The notes beneath the pieces were generated by a model, which saw nothing but the letters and a program-made list of their open reading frames with translations, was not told the DNA's origin and did not search any database. From NCBI GenBank assembly GCA_014654455.1, contig JACWCY010000001.1, positions 182,001 to 246,000 of the forward strand: a stretch of 64,000 nucleotides of DNA, read 5' to 3'. The stretch comes from Pelagibacterales bacterium SAG-MED01. Lineage in GTDB: Bacteria; Pseudomonadota; Alphaproteobacteria; Pelagibacterales; Pelagibacteraceae. The position numbers and the translations under genes were made by a program. How positions within the stretch are numbered: position 1 is the stretch's first letter; every line of letters begins with the position of its first letter. Shown piece by piece: positions 12,104 through 22,686 of the stretch.

Positions 12104-12973
12104 CTAATTTTTAAAATATTTATTTTTATACCTATTAAAAGTTCTAATCTGTCTATTAATAAATCTTCTAAATATATTATATTCTAAATCTCTTTTTGCT
12201 AAGATAGGATTATCAAAATTATGATCCCACGTTCTTTTGTTATTTTTTTCGCCCCAATCACATTCATATGCGGATAAAGATTTTATAGAATATTTTTTAC
12301 ACAACAATGAAAAAACACTTTGATCATGACGATTATTAATAAACCCCTTTAAATTACTTAAAACAGAGTCAGAGTCATCAATTAAGTTAAATTTTTTATC
12401 AAAAACTTCTATCCATTCTCTAATGAAGTTTTCTGTTTCTTCTTGTTTTTTAATGAAAAAACTTCCTGCCCAAAATTGAGGTGAATGTGTTATATTCTTA
12501 TTATTTAAGAATTCAAAATTATCAAGTAAATCTGCTTTTGTATATTTAAACTCCTCACGTTTTGAAAATAAAATATCCTTTGGAAATTCAGTATTATCCA
12601 AATGATATTGAAATGGTAAAATAAAATTTTCAGATTTTATCAATAAATCTAAATATTCATAAAATTTAGAATTTTTGTTCTGTATATGGCACCCAACATC
12701 AATATAATGGATAATATCACCAAAATTAACTTCTTTCATAATCTTCATTAAAAAAATTGGTTTCCAAAACCAATAACCGTAACCTCTTTTTTTCCCTACA
12801 TCTTTAATCAAATCAAATTTTTTGACCATTTCATCATCAAAATTTTTTGGACTCAATACTTTAATTTCATCATAATAATTTGAACTTTGTGCTTGTTCTT
12901 TTAATCTATTGGCACTTCTATATAAATCTTGAGAAGCAAAAGCAAAAAGGGTTATTTTTTTATTTTTATACAC
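12104..12973 (-). CDS. Glycosyltransferase-like / capsule-type polysaccharide protein (putative)
   Basis: KRGYGYWFWKPIFLMKIMKEVNFGDIIHYIDVGCHIQ resembles proteins of surface-polysaccharide islands; located in a glycan gene cluster. Confidence 0.55.
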   Translation of the reverse strand: MYKNKKITLFAFASQDLYRSANRLKEQAQSSNYYDEIKVLSPKNFDDEMVKKFDLIKDVGKKRGYGYWFWKPIFLMKIMKEVNFGDIIHYIDVGCHIQNKNSKFYEYLDLLIKSENFILPFQYHLDNTEFPKDILFSKREEFKYTKADLLDNFEFLNNKNITHSPQFWAGSFFIKKQEETENFIREWIEVFDKKFNLIDDSDSVLSNLKGFINNRHDQSVFSLLCKKYSIKSLSAYECDWGEKNNKRTWDHNFDNPILAKRDLEYNIFRRFINRQIRTFNRYKNKYFKN

Positions 12974-13008
12974 CTAAATATTTTTTATTATAAAATCTTT
13001 TTATAAAC

Positions 13009-13806
13009 CTATTTTTCAATAAAAGCCCAAGGTTGTTCTTTAAATTTTGTATATTTTTTAAACCAAAATGACAAATACCTTTCAGCTAAATAAGCATATA
13101 TTCTTGTCATATCGTATCCCTTAAGATTTTCAAAACCAAATTCTTTTTCACATCTTTCAAGCCAAGGAAATAAGGCATCAAACCATTTATTAATAATTTT
13201 TTTTTTAGAGATGAACATAATATGTGGATTAAATTTATCATTAGATTTTACATAATCATTAAAATCATTTCTATCTTCAGAGTCTAATAATTTAATTGCT
13301 TTGTTCAAATTCCCAAAACCATGGTGCATATCAAAATGTACAGCAATATTTTGGGTTTTTGTATTAAATAAAATGTTTGGTTTTTTTAAAATATTTCGCC
13401 ATCCTCTTTTAATAAGTTTAATTTTTTTTGCTCCTGAAATCTGAATAGGATTACAGATTAATGAGTCAAAATTTTTCCATTCTTTTTCAGTATCTGTTAA
13501 TAAATATTTATTTAGATTGGAGCTATCTATTTTTTCTGATGTATTTTCTTTAATCCAATATCTCCTTTTTTGACAAAAACCTATCCAACAATCATCTTTT
13601 TCATGTTTTAATAAATTTTTCCAGTACCAATAATGAAAGGTTAATTCTGAATAATATTTTTCTTTATAGAATATATTTTCTTGTGAATCACACTTAAAAT
13701 AATTTTTTGGTGATTCCTCTTTACCTACCCAAGCTAAATTATATTTTGTATCATTCAAAAAGCCTATTGGTTTATTCGTTACACAATAAATTTTTATTTT
13801 TTCCAT
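13009..13806 (-). CDS. DUF4422-like glycosyltransferase-associated protein (putative)
   Basis: YYSELTFHYWYWKNLLKHEKDDCWIGFCQKRRYW resembles the DUF4422 'ELT..YW.WKN...GlcHYRRy' signature. Confidence 0.55.
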   Translation of the reverse strand: MEKIKIYCVTNKPIGFLNDTKYNLAWVGKEESPKNYFKCDSQENIFYKEKYYSELTFHYWYWKNLLKHEKDDCWIGFCQKRRYWIKENTSEKIDSSNLNKYLLTDTEKEWKNFDSLICNPIQISGAKKIKLIKRGWRNILKKPNILFNTKTQNIAVHFDMHHGFGNLNKAIKLLDSEDRNDFNDYVKSNDKFNPHIMFISKKKIINKWFDALFPWLERCEKEFGFENLKGYDMTRIYAYLAERYLSFWFKKYTKFKEQPWAFIEK

Positions 13807-13837
13807 CTCTTATTCAATTTAATAAAAACAAAACATT

Positions 13838-14551
13838 TTATTTTTTTTTTAATATCTTTTTTAGTTTTGAGATATTAATTGATGAATTAATTGGCATATC
13901 TAAGTTCGATTTTTTTTTTAAAAAAACTTTTTTAACTTTTGGATTATCTTTTTTAACAAAATCATAAATATTTTTTACATTACCTCCAACATTTATAACT
14001 CCTTTGCTTTTTATTAATTTAAATAAAATCCTTACAACTTCATCATGATATAAAAAACTATTTTTTACGTTTACAAATGCTTTTTTATGAACGAATGGTT
14101 TTTCGGTCATGCTTAATCTTAATATAAGAGAATTTTTATAAAGTTGCACTGATGCCTCTCCACCAAGTTTTGACCAGGCATAATTATTCACTGGTAGAAC
14201 TGGATCAGTCTCTAGATAATTCCCCTTAATGCCTTGATAAACATAATTAGTAGAAAAATATATTAATTTAACATTATGTTCAGCGCACACTTTTGTAATA
14301 TTTGCAGTGCCAATAATGTTTAAATCAATACTTTTATGAATATTAGTTTTATGTAGCTTCATAGGTCGAGATAACCCAGCCAGATGGATTAAAATCTTTG
14401 GTTTAGTTTTTTTTAAGTATTTTTTAATATTTGTTATATTTAATATATTTAACTGATTTTTGGTTGGAAAAAAAAGTTTATGCTTAGTTTTGTATTTTTT
14501 TAAAACATTTCCAAATCTTCCTGTTCCACCTGTAATAATTATTTTTGTCAT
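13838..14551 (-). CDS. NAD-dependent sugar reductase/epimerase (RmlD-like SDR)
   Basis: Rossmann start MTKIIITGGTGRFG, ILIHLAGLSRP, STNYVYQG, PVNNYAWSKLGGEA (YxxxK). Confidence 0.8.
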   Translation of the reverse strand: MTKIIITGGTGRFGNVLKKYKTKHKLFFPTKNQLNILNITNIKKYLKKTKPKILIHLAGLSRPMKLHKTNIHKSIDLNIIGTANITKVCAEHNVKLIYFSTNYVYQGIKGNYLETDPVLPVNNYAWSKLGGEASVQLYKNSLILRLSMTEKPFVHKKAFVNVKNSFLYHDEVVRILFKLIKSKGVINVGGNVKNIYDFVKKDNPKVKKVFLKKKSNLDMPINSSINISKLKKILKKK

Positions 14552-14626
14552 TTTATTATTGTAATCTACTTATAGATTTAATTTTTTTTATTACTAATCA
14601 CAACAATTAAATTATATAGTTATCTT

Positions 14627-15379
14627 ATGCGTTATAAATTCATAAAAAAAATCGTTGAAGCTTTTGGTTTTAAGCTAATTGATAAGAACATTATTAAAAA
14701 TGAGCGATTAATTTCAAAACATTCCTTTGTTTCTGTCGATAAAGTCTTAAAAAATTTATTCTTAAATAATGATGTAAAATTTCTTGTTCAAATAGGTGCA
14801 AATGATGGACAACGATTTGACACAATTAATAAATTTATAAAGAATTTTAATCCATCAGTAATTTTTGTTGAACCGATCAAATCTAATTTTGATAATTTAA
14901 AAAAATTTTATTCTAATCAAAAAAATTTATTTTATGAAAATGTTGCAATTTCTGTAAATAATGAAATTAACGAACTTTATAAAGTTAATGAAAATTATCT
15001 TCATTTATATGATGAACATATAGTGGGTATTACATCTTTTGATAAAAATCATTTAATTAAACACGGTGTAAAAAATAAACATATAGTTAAGGAGAATGTA
15101 AAAACAATTTCTATTACAAGTTTACTGAAAAAATATTCTATTCAAAATTTTGATTTATTACTTATTGATACTGAGGGTTATGATTCCTTAATTGTCAAAG
15201 ATTTTTTGATAAACACAAAAATTAGACCTATTATAATTTTTGAATATATTCACTCAAAAAAAGAGTATTTTTCTGAAGCCATTAAAATTCTTATAAGTAA
15301 TAAATATGTACTATTTAGGATAAATGAAAATGTTATTTGTTTTCCTGAAAATAAAAAAAATAAAATAAATTTTATCTAG
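14627..15379 (+). CDS. FkbM-family methyltransferase
   Basis: FLVQIGANDGQRFDTI, VIFVEPIKSNFDNL, LLLIDTEGYDSLIVKDF. Confidence 0.85.
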   Translation: MRYKFIKKIVEAFGFKLIDKNIIKNERLISKHSFVSVDKVLKNLFLNNDVKFLVQIGANDGQRFDTINKFIKNFNPSVIFVEPIKSNFDNLKKFYSNQKNLFYENVAISVNNEINELYKVNENYLHLYDEHIVGITSFDKNHLIKHGVKNKHIVKENVKTISITSLLKKYSIQNFDLLLIDTEGYDSLIVKDFLINTKIRPIIIFEYIHSKKEYFSEAIKILISNKYVLFRINENVICFPENKKNKINFI

Positions 15380-16191
15380 TCAATAATCCAATTTTTTAAA
15401 TTTTGTTTATTTTTTATTATATAATCTGGAAATTTATTATCTAAAATAATCGGATTATAGTTTACTTCTCTTCCAATTATATCTTCACCACTATTCATTC
15501 TTTTTTTTATTTCATCTAAATTTAAAAATTTTTCATCAATTTTTTCATTAAAAACGTGTGGATCATTCGTTTCACATAAATTCTTATATTTATATAAGAT
15601 TTTTTCTGGCTCTTTTAAATTACAAAAATGCCAACCTCCATCTTCAATAATATTATTTAATCTAAACTTATCTATCCGCCAAAATGGTCTCTTCTTAAAC
15701 TTTAAATTTCTTAGCCATTGAGGAGATTTCAAATATTTCTTCACACAAATTCTGCTTCCAAACCAATAAGGATTTTTTTGACTTTGCAAGTTTAGTTTGT
15801 AATAAAAGTGAAGCTGTTGAAAAACTGCATATCTCATATTTTTCTGAAAATTTTTTATTTTTTTTGGGTTTGGAATTTCATCCAAATCAGAAATAATTAT
15901 TAAATCGTCTTCATTTGCATCTTTTATCCCTTTAACAATTGCATTCCTTTGAAAATTTTCTCTTATATATGGATTGTCCCCTCCTGGCATATCCTCTACA
16001 GGAATATAGATTATCTTATTTTTAAATTTTTCAAATTTATTAATTTCAAATTGAAGAGGTTTGATATTATTTTGCCATGTTTTATTGCCCTCTATTACTA
16101 CAAAATAATCTACGTATTCATCTAATATATTTAGCCTTATGTCTAATAGTAAATCTTCATCTAAGTAAGAAAAGCAATCATATATTTTCAT
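15376..16191 (-). CDS. Glycosyltransferase family 17-like protein
   Basis: [40 protein letters not shown]...DDLIIISDLDEIPNP...GGWHFCNL, GT17 pattern. Confidence 0.8.
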   Translation of the reverse strand: MKIYDCFSYLDEDLLLDIRLNILDEYVDYFVVIEGNKTWQNNIKPLQFEINKFEKFKNKIIYIPVEDMPGGDNPYIRENFQRNAIVKGIKDANEDDLIIISDLDEIPNPKKIKNFQKNMRYAVFQQLHFYYKLNLQSQKNPYWFGSRICVKKYLKSPQWLRNLKFKKRPFWRIDKFRLNNIIEDGGWHFCNLKEPEKILYKYKNLCETNDPHVFNEKIDEKFLNLDEIKKRMNSGEDIIGREVNYNPIILDNKFPDYIIKNKQNLKNWIID

Positions 16192-17999
16192 TATTTTTCC
16201 TTGTTAATTTTTAAAACTCCAATAAAAGCTTCTTGAGGTATTTCAACTCTACCAAATTGCTTAGATCTTGCTTTTCCCTTTTTTTGCTTTTCTAAAAGCT
16301 TCCTTTTTCTGTCAGTTGCTCCGCCACCATGTATTTTTGTTAATACGTCTTTCTTAAAACCTTTAATTGTTTCTCTTGCAATAATTTTTCCACCTATTGC
16401 CGCTTGAACAGGTATCATAAAATTATGTCTTGGAATCAAATCTTTTAATTTTTCACAAACTTCCCTACCTGTCCTTTGTGCGAAATCTTTATGTATCATC
16501 ATTGCTAATGCATCAACTGGCTCACCATTAACCAAAATCCCAAGTTTAACTAAATCTCCCTCTCTATGCTCAATAATTTCATAGTCAAAACTCGCATAAC
16601 CACTGGTCATTGATTTGATACGATCATTAAAATCAAACACAACTTCATTCAAAGGAAGTTCATAACTTAAAACAGCTCTATTTCCCGAATAATTTAAATT
16701 TTTTTGAATACCTCTTTTATCTTGGCATAATTTAATGATCGATCCCAAATACTCATCTGGTGTTATTACTGTTGCATTAATCCAAGGTTCTTCAATAAAT
16801 TTTATTAATGTTGGATCAGGAAGACTTGAAGGATTTTGTAAATCAATTAAGCTTCCATCATTTAAGCTTACTTTGTAAACTACACCTGGGGTTGTTGTAA
16901 GTAAATTTACATCAAATTCCCTTTCTAATCTTTCTGTGATAATTTCAAGATGTAGTAATCCTAAAAATCCACATCTGAAGCCCAATCCTAAAGCTGATGA
17001 CGACTCAGCCTCAAATGAAAAACTTGAGTCATTTAATTGTAATTTAGCAAGTCCATCTTTTAATTTCTGATACTCTGAGCTGTCAACTGGGAAAAGTCCA
17101 CAAAAGACAACTGGTTTACTAGGTTTAAAGCCTGGCAAAGGATCTAGCTTTGGCTTTGATGCATCACAAATTGTATCACCCACTTTTGTTTCCGATAAAA
17201 CTTTAATACCAGTAGTAATGAAACCAATCTCACCAGTATTTAATTCGTTTATATCCTTAGCTTTAGGTGTAAAAACCCCAACCTTTTCAACTATATAATC
17301 TTGGTCAGTCGAAAGCATTTTAATTTTCATATTTTTTTTTATTTTACCATTTATTACCCTTACTAAAATAACTACTCCTAAATAAGAATCGTACCAACTA
17401 TCAACTAATAAACATTTTAAATTTTCATTTGGATTTCCTTTTGGACTAGGTAGCTGATTAATAATTTGTTCTAAAATTTCTTCAATACCTTCACCAGTTT
17501 TTCCTGAACATGGAACTGCATTTTCTGTATCAATTCCGATTACATCTTCGATTTGTTTATTTGTTTTTTCTAAGTCTGATGCTGGTAAATCTATTTTATT
17601 TAATACTGGGATAATTTCATGATTTATATCTAATGCTTGATAAACGTTAGCTAATGTTTGAGCCTCCACACCTTGAGTGCTATCCACAATTAATATTGAT
17701 CCCTCACATGCATAAAGAGATCTACTAACTTCATAACTAAAATCTACGTGTCCTGGTGTATCTATTATATTTAAAATATAATCTTTTCCATTTTTAGCTT
17801 TATAGTTTAATTTTACTGTTTGAGCTTTAATAGTTATCCCTCTCTCTCTTTCAATATCCATAGAGTCTAAAACTTGTGCTTTCATTTCTCTCTCGGTTAA
17901 ACCACCACACTTATGAATAATTCTATCAGCTATTGTTGATTTACCATGATCTATATGTGCAATAATTGCAAAATTTCTTATATTTTCAATACTGCTCAT
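16191..17999 (-). CDS. lepA: Elongation factor 4 (LepA GTPase)
   Basis: [48 protein letters not shown]. Confidence 0.98.
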   Translation of the reverse strand: MSSIENIRNFAIIAHIDHGKSTIADRIIHKCGGLTEREMKAQVLDSMDIERERGITIKAQTVKLNYKAKNGKDYILNIIDTPGHVDFSYEVSRSLYACEGSILIVDSTQGVEAQTLANVYQALDINHEIIPVLNKIDLPASDLEKTNKQIEDVIGIDTENAVPCSGKTGEGIEEILEQIINQLPSPKGNPNENLKCLLVDSWYDSYLGVVILVRVINGKIKKNMKIKMLSTDQDYIVEKVGVFTPKAKDINELNTGEIGFITTGIKVLSETKVGDTICDASKPKLDPLPGFKPSKPVVFCGLFPVDSSEYQKLKDGLAKLQLNDSSFSFEAESSSALGLGFRCGFLGLLHLEIITERLEREFDVNLLTTTPGVVYKVSLNDGSLIDLQNPSSLPDPTLIKFIEEPWINATVITPDEYLGSIIKLCQDKRGIQKNLNYSGNRAVLSYELPLNEVVFDFNDRIKSMTSGYASFDYEIIEHREGDLVKLGILVNGEPVDALAMMIHKDFAQRTGREVCEKLKDLIPRHNFMIPVQAAIGGKIIARETIKGFKKDVLTKIHGGGATDRKRKLLEKQKKGKARSKQFGRVEIPQEAFIGVLKINKEK

Positions 18000-18006
18000 C
18001 TAATTT

Positions 18007-20415
18007 TTAAGATCTAATTTTAGCACCAGTTTTATTTTCTACTGACTCAATAATTAATTTATTTATTTTTTCTAAATCATTATCGTTCAATGTTTTTTCT
18101 GGTGATTGTATTGTTACATTAATTGCTATTGATTTTTGGTTGGCAGGTATCTTTTCACCTTCATAAACATCAAAAACATTTATATTGCTAATCAACTTTT
18201 GATCCACGCTAGAAATTACATTTATTAGATCTTGAGAACTGAGCTCTTTATTTACTATAAATGCAAAGTCTCTTTCAGATTTTTGATAATCAGAAACAGT
18301 AAATTTGGTTTTTTGATCATTTAATGTTTTCTTTGGTAATTTTAAATGGTCTAAAAAAATTTCAAAACCTACTAGAGACTCTGATTTTAAATCTACCTTT
18401 TTTATAATATTAGGATGAATTTCACCAAAGTAGGCAGCTATTTGGTCCTTTCCTTTATTTAGAAACAATCTACCAGATTTACCAGGATGATAATAATCAG
18501 GTGTTTCGCTATCTATAAAAAATTTATCTGAATTATAACCTGCTTCAACTAAAGTTTGAACTACATCTCTTTTGACATCAAACACATCCACATTCCTCTC
18601 ATTGTCAATCCAGGATTGTCTAAATTTTTTACCTGCTGATAACCCACAAACTACTGTTTTTTGCTCTCCTGGATTCGAGCCAATGAAAATAGGACCAATT
18701 TCAAAGATTGATAAATCTTTAAAACCTCTATCAAGATTTTTATTCATATGTATTACTAAATTTGAAAATATTGAGTTTCTTAGAACCCCCAACTCTGAGC
18801 TTATTGGGTTTACAATTTTAATTTCTTTATTTTTGCCTTTAAAATAATCATTATAATTAGAATCTGTAAATGACCATGTGATTACTTCTAAATAACCTTT
18901 TGAAGCTATTGATCTTTGTAAAAAATGAAATAATTTCTGAGTTTGAGTTAAAGTAGATTTGGTTCTTTCTTTAATTGGGTTAACAATTTTTATTTTTTCA
19001 TAACCACTTATTCTAACTAATTCCTCAACAATATCTATTTCTTGTGAAATATCAGGCCTCCAAGATGGGATCGTTAACTCTAAATGTTTTTTATTTTTTT
19101 TATATTTAAAACAAAGATCATCTAAAATTTTAAGCATTTCTTTAGTTGAAATTTTAAAACCAGATATTTTTTCAAATAAATTGGGATCAAATTTAATAGT
19201 TTTAGACTTATAAGTTTGAATTTTTTGAATATCTATTTTACTGATTTCACCACCACAAATTTCCTTAATTAATAATGCAGCTTTATTTAATCCATCTTCA
19301 ATGGATAATGGATCTATACCTCTTTCAAATCTGAACTTAGCATCAGTATCAATGTTTAACTTTTTTGCAGTGCCCCTGATTGATTTAGGCTCAAAATAGG
19401 CAGATTCCAACAATATATTTTTTGTATCAAATTCTGTGCCTGATCTTGTGCCTCCAATTATTCCACCCAAACCTAAAACACCTTTACTGTCAGCTATTAC
19501 ACACATGTTATTTTCTAATCTATATTTTTTATTATCAAGAGCAGTAAATTCCTCCCCAGATTTTGAATTTCTAACTATGATACCTTTTTCAATTTTATCT
19601 GCATCATAAGCATGTAATGGACGATTGATATCTAACATAACATAATTTGTAATATCAACTATTGCTGAAATTGGTTTTTGACCAATTGAAAGTAATTTAT
19701 CCTTTAGCCATTGAGGACTTTCAGTATTATTAACATTAGTTATTAAACAACTACCAAAAGCAGTACAGCCTTGAACTTTATCTTTAATAATTTTTACTTT
19801 TAAAGTTTGTTTTTTATTTGACTTTATTTTTTTTTCTTTTGTAGGAATCAATTTTCCAAAACCTGACGCAGCAAGATCTCTTGCTATTCCTTTTATTCCT
19901 AGACAGTCTGGTCTATTGGGTGTAATTGATAGATTAATGAGATTTGAGTTTAATTTTGAAAAGTAACTCTTTCCAATTTTTTTTTCATACTTAAGTGTTG
20001 GCAATTCTGATATTCCATCACTTTCATCAGATAAATTTAATTCAGACTCCGAGCAAAGCATTCCATAAGAGGTGACTCCCCTTATTTTTGCTATTACTAA
20101 TTTTGTTTTGTTTTTAGGAACTACAGCCCCTGGCGGTGCATATATAGTAATCAGTCCTTCTTTTGCATTATCAGCACCACATACAACTTTTTTTAGTTGT
20201 TTTTCACCTATATCTACATCACAAACTTTTAGTCGATCTGCATTAGGATGTTTTTCTGTTTTTACGATTTTTGCTACTTTAAATAATTCTTTTCCAGCAG
20301 ATAAACTTTCAACAGTTTCTACTTCAAGGCCAATATTAGTTAGTTGCTCTAAAAGTTTTTCTTCTTTTAAATTAGTATTTAAATGATCTTTCAGCCAATC
20401 AAATGTAATCTTCAT
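18007..20415 (-). CDS. pheT: Phenylalanyl-tRNA synthetase beta subunit
   Basis: [15 protein letters not shown]-terminus, tRNA-binding domain, B3/B4, B5 and FDX-ACB regions; overlaps pheS. Confidence 0.97.
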   Translation of the reverse strand: MKITFDWLKDHLNTNLKEEKLLEQLTNIGLEVETVESLSAGKELFKVAKIVKTEKHPNADRLKVCDVDIGEKQLKKVVCGADNAKEGLITIYAPPGAVVPKNKTKLVIAKIRGVTSYGMLCSESELNLSDESDGISELPTLKYEKKIGKSYFSKLNSNLINLSITPNRPDCLGIKGIARDLAASGFGKLIPTKEKKIKSNKKQTLKVKIIKDKVQGCTAFGSCLITNVNNTESPQWLKDKLLSIGQKPISAIVDITNYVMLDINRPLHAYDADKIEKGIIVRNSKSGEEFTALDNKKYRLENNMCVIADSKGVLGLGGIIGGTRSGTEFDTKNILLESAYFEPKSIRGTAKKLNIDTDAKFRFERGIDPLSIEDGLNKAALLIKEICGGEISKIDIQKIQTYKSKTIKFDPNLFEKISGFKISTKEMLKILDDLCFKYKKNKKHLELTIPSWRPDISQEIDIVEELVRISGYEKIKIVNPIKERTKSTLTQTQKLFHFLQRSIASKGYLEVITWSFTDSNYNDYFKGKNKEIKIVNPISSELGVLRNSIFSNLVIHMNKNLDRGFKDLSIFEIGPIFIGSNPGEQKTVVCGLSAGKKFRQSWIDNERNVDVFDVKRDVVQTLVEAGYNSDKFFIDSETPDYYHPGKSGRLFLNKGKDQIAAYFGEIHPNIIKKVDLKSESLVGFEIFLDHLKLPKKTLNDQKTKFTVSDYQKSERDFAFIVNKELSSQDLINVISSVDQKLISNINVFDVYEGEKIPANQKSIAINVTIQSPEKTLNDNDLEKINKLIIESVENKTGAKIRS

Positions 20416-21479
20416 CTGCTTAAACCCCGATAATTTGTTGGTACATCTAAAGGATCAAATCCAAAATGATTCAACCATCTATAATCACATTCAAAGAAAG
20501 CTCTTAAATCATTAATCCCATATTTGAGCATAGCTAGTCTATCAATCCCAATTCCAAATGCATATCCTTGAAACTTTATAGGATCAACTTTCACATTTTT
20601 TAAAACATTGGGATGAACCATTCCACATCCTAAAATTTCAAGCCACTTATCACCCTCACCTATTATTATTTTTCCATCTTTTATTTCATATCCAATATCA
20701 ACTTCAGCAGATGGTTCAGTAAAAGGAAAATGACTAGGTCTAAATCTCATTTTGATTTTTTTCACTTCAAAAAACTCTTTTATAAAATAATCCAAACAAC
20801 CTTTTAGGTGACCCATATTTATATCTTTATCTATATGAAGACCCTCAACTTGATGAAACATAGGTGCATGTGTTTGATCACTATCTGACCTATAAGTTCT
20901 ACCTGGTGCAATTATCTTAAAGGGCGGTTTATCTTTCAACATAGTTCTTATTTGAACAGGAGAAGTGTGAGTGCGTAATAATTTTTCTTTTTTTTCATCA
21001 AGATAAAACGTATCATGCATGTCTCTTGCTGGATGATGATCAGGTGTGTTTAATGCAGTAAAATTATTATATTCATTTTCAACATCAGGACCTTCTTCAA
21101 CACTAAAACCTATTTCAGAAAAAATTGATGATATTTCATCAATTGTTTGTGATACTGGATGAATTTTTCCTATTATAAAATTTCTTTCAGGTAATGTAAC
21201 ATCAATTCTTTCTTTTTCTAATTTTTCGTTGATTTCAGCATTTTCAATTTCTTTCATTTTAAAATTGATTAATTCTTGTAATTCATTTTTAATAATATTT
21301 AAATCTGAGGCAAATTTTTTTCTATTATTTTCTGCAATAGAACCTATTCTCTTAAACTGTGATGAGATCAATCCATTTTTTCCAAATAGATCAGATTTTA
21401 TTTTATTTATTTCTGAAAGATTCAACTTTTGATTAAGTTTTGTCAGAAATTCATCTTTTATTTTTTTAAGATCAGACAT
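20412..21479 (-). CDS. pheS: Phenylalanyl-tRNA synthetase alpha subunit
   Basis: [41 protein letters not shown]-type motif ([17 protein letters not shown]). Confidence 0.97.
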   Translation of the reverse strand: MSDLKKIKDEFLTKLNQKLNLSEINKIKSDLFGKNGLISSQFKRIGSIAENNRKKFASDLNIIKNELQELINFKMKEIENAEINEKLEKERIDVTLPERNFIIGKIHPVSQTIDEISSIFSEIGFSVEEGPDVENEYNNFTALNTPDHHPARDMHDTFYLDEKKEKLLRTHTSPVQIRTMLKDKPPFKIIAPGRTYRSDSDQTHAPMFHQVEGLHIDKDINMGHLKGCLDYFIKEFFEVKKIKMRFRPSHFPFTEPSAEVDIGYEIKDGKIIIGEGDKWLEILGCGMVHPNVLKNVKVDPIKFQGYAFGIGIDRLAMLKYGINDLRAFFECDYRWLNHFGFDPLDVPTNYRGLSR

Positions 21480-21522
21480 CTTTACAGATTATTTCTTCGG
21501 TGAAATAAAACAATAGTGAAGA

Positions 21523-21879
21523 TTAATTTAAAGCAGATTGTGCCTTCTGAACAATAGTTTTAAAGGCTTCTGGGCTATCATAAGCTATCTCTGCTAGAAT
21601 TTTTCTATCAATTTTAATTCCACTTTTATTTAATCCATTAATAAACTTAGAATACGTTAATCCTTCTGCTCTTACACCTGCATTTATTCTTTGTATCCAG
21701 AGAGATTTGAAATCTCTTTTTTTATTTCTACGATCCCTATAAGCATATTGCATAGCTTTTTCCATAGCTTGCTTTGCAACTCTAATTGTATTTTTTCTTC
21801 TACCCCATTGACCCTTAACAGCTTTTAAAACTTTTTTATGTTTAGCTCGACTGGTTACACCTCTTTTTACTCTTGCCAT
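21523..21879 (-). CDS. rplT: 50S ribosomal protein L20
   Basis: [35 protein letters not shown]. Confidence 0.98.
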   Translation of the reverse strand: MARVKRGVTSRAKHKKVLKAVKGQWGRRKNTIRVAKQAMEKAMQYAYRDRRNKKRDFKSLWIQRINAGVRAEGLTYSKFINGLNKSGIKIDRKILAEIAYDSPEAFKTIVQKAQSALN

Positions 21880-21880
21880 T

Positions 21881-22087
21881 TTAACCTCTTAAACTGTATG
21901 GCATGTACGATTTAACAATTTTTCCATCTTGTTTTGACATCGTTGTTGTGCCTCTTAATTTTCTAATTTGAGAATTTGTTCTTTTAATCATGCCATGTCT
22001 CTTCCCAGCTTGAGCCATCATCACCTTGCCTTTAGCTGATATCTTAAATCTTTTTTTTGCTGAGCTTTTAGTTTTAAGTTTTGGCAT
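21881..22087 (-). CDS. rpmI: 50S ribosomal protein L35
   Basis: [33 protein letters not shown]. Confidence 0.97.
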   Translation of the reverse strand: MPKLKTKSSAKKRFKISAKGKVMMAQAGKRHGMIKRTNSQIRKLRGTTTMSKQDGKIVKSYMPYSLRG

Positions 22088-22140
22088 AATTGTGCGAGGT
22101 TATACAAAGAATGGTTAAAGTTTACAACCAATATTAAGGC

Positions 22141-22686
22141 CTATAAAGGCTGAATTACCATTATCATTTGCTTCCCATCAAACTTTGGGTGTAATTCTAC
22201 CTTGCCAATATCTTTCATATCTTCTTTAATCTTACTCATTAGTTCATTTCCTAAATGAGAATGTTGTAGTTCACGACCCTTAAATCTTATCGTAAATTTT
22301 ACTTTATCCCCCTTAGCAATAAATTTTTTAGCATTTTTTACTTTAAACTCATAATCATGAGTTTCTGTAACAGGTCTCATTTTTATTTCTTTTAAAGCTA
22401 TTATTTTTTGTTTTTTTTTTGCAAGATTTGCTTTTTTTTGAGCATCATATTTAAATTTTCCCATATCCATAATTTTACAAACAGGGGGGTTTGCATTGGG
22501 AGCAATTTCTATTAAATCTAGTCCTTGGTTTTTTGCCATTGATATTGCTTCGTTTGTATTAATCGTTCCTAAATTTCCACCATCACTTGCAATAACTTGG
22601 ACTTCTGGAGATGAAATTCTGTTGTTAGATCTTGGTCCTCGATCTTTAGTTCTTCTCTGAAAATAATTTTGTTTAAAATCTGCCAC
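22141..22686 (-). CDS. infC: Translation initiation factor IF-3
   Basis: GLDLIEIAPNANPPVCKIMDMGKFKYDAQKKA; between thrS and rpmI. Confidence 0.97.
   Translation of the reverse strand: MADFKQNYFQRRTKDRGPRSNNRISSPEVQVIASDGGNLGTINTNEAISMAKNQGLDLIEIAPNANPPVCKIMDMGKFKYDAQKKANLAKKKQKIIALKEIKMRPVTETHDYEFKVKNAKKFIAKGDKVKFTIRFKGRELQHSHLGNELMSKIKEDMKDIGKVELHPKFDGKQMIMVIQPL

Noticed and set aside
13707-13967. 86-aa plus-strand ORF across two island genes
   Set aside because: Antisense to two supported CDSs, Phe/Leu-rich AT-composition artefact.
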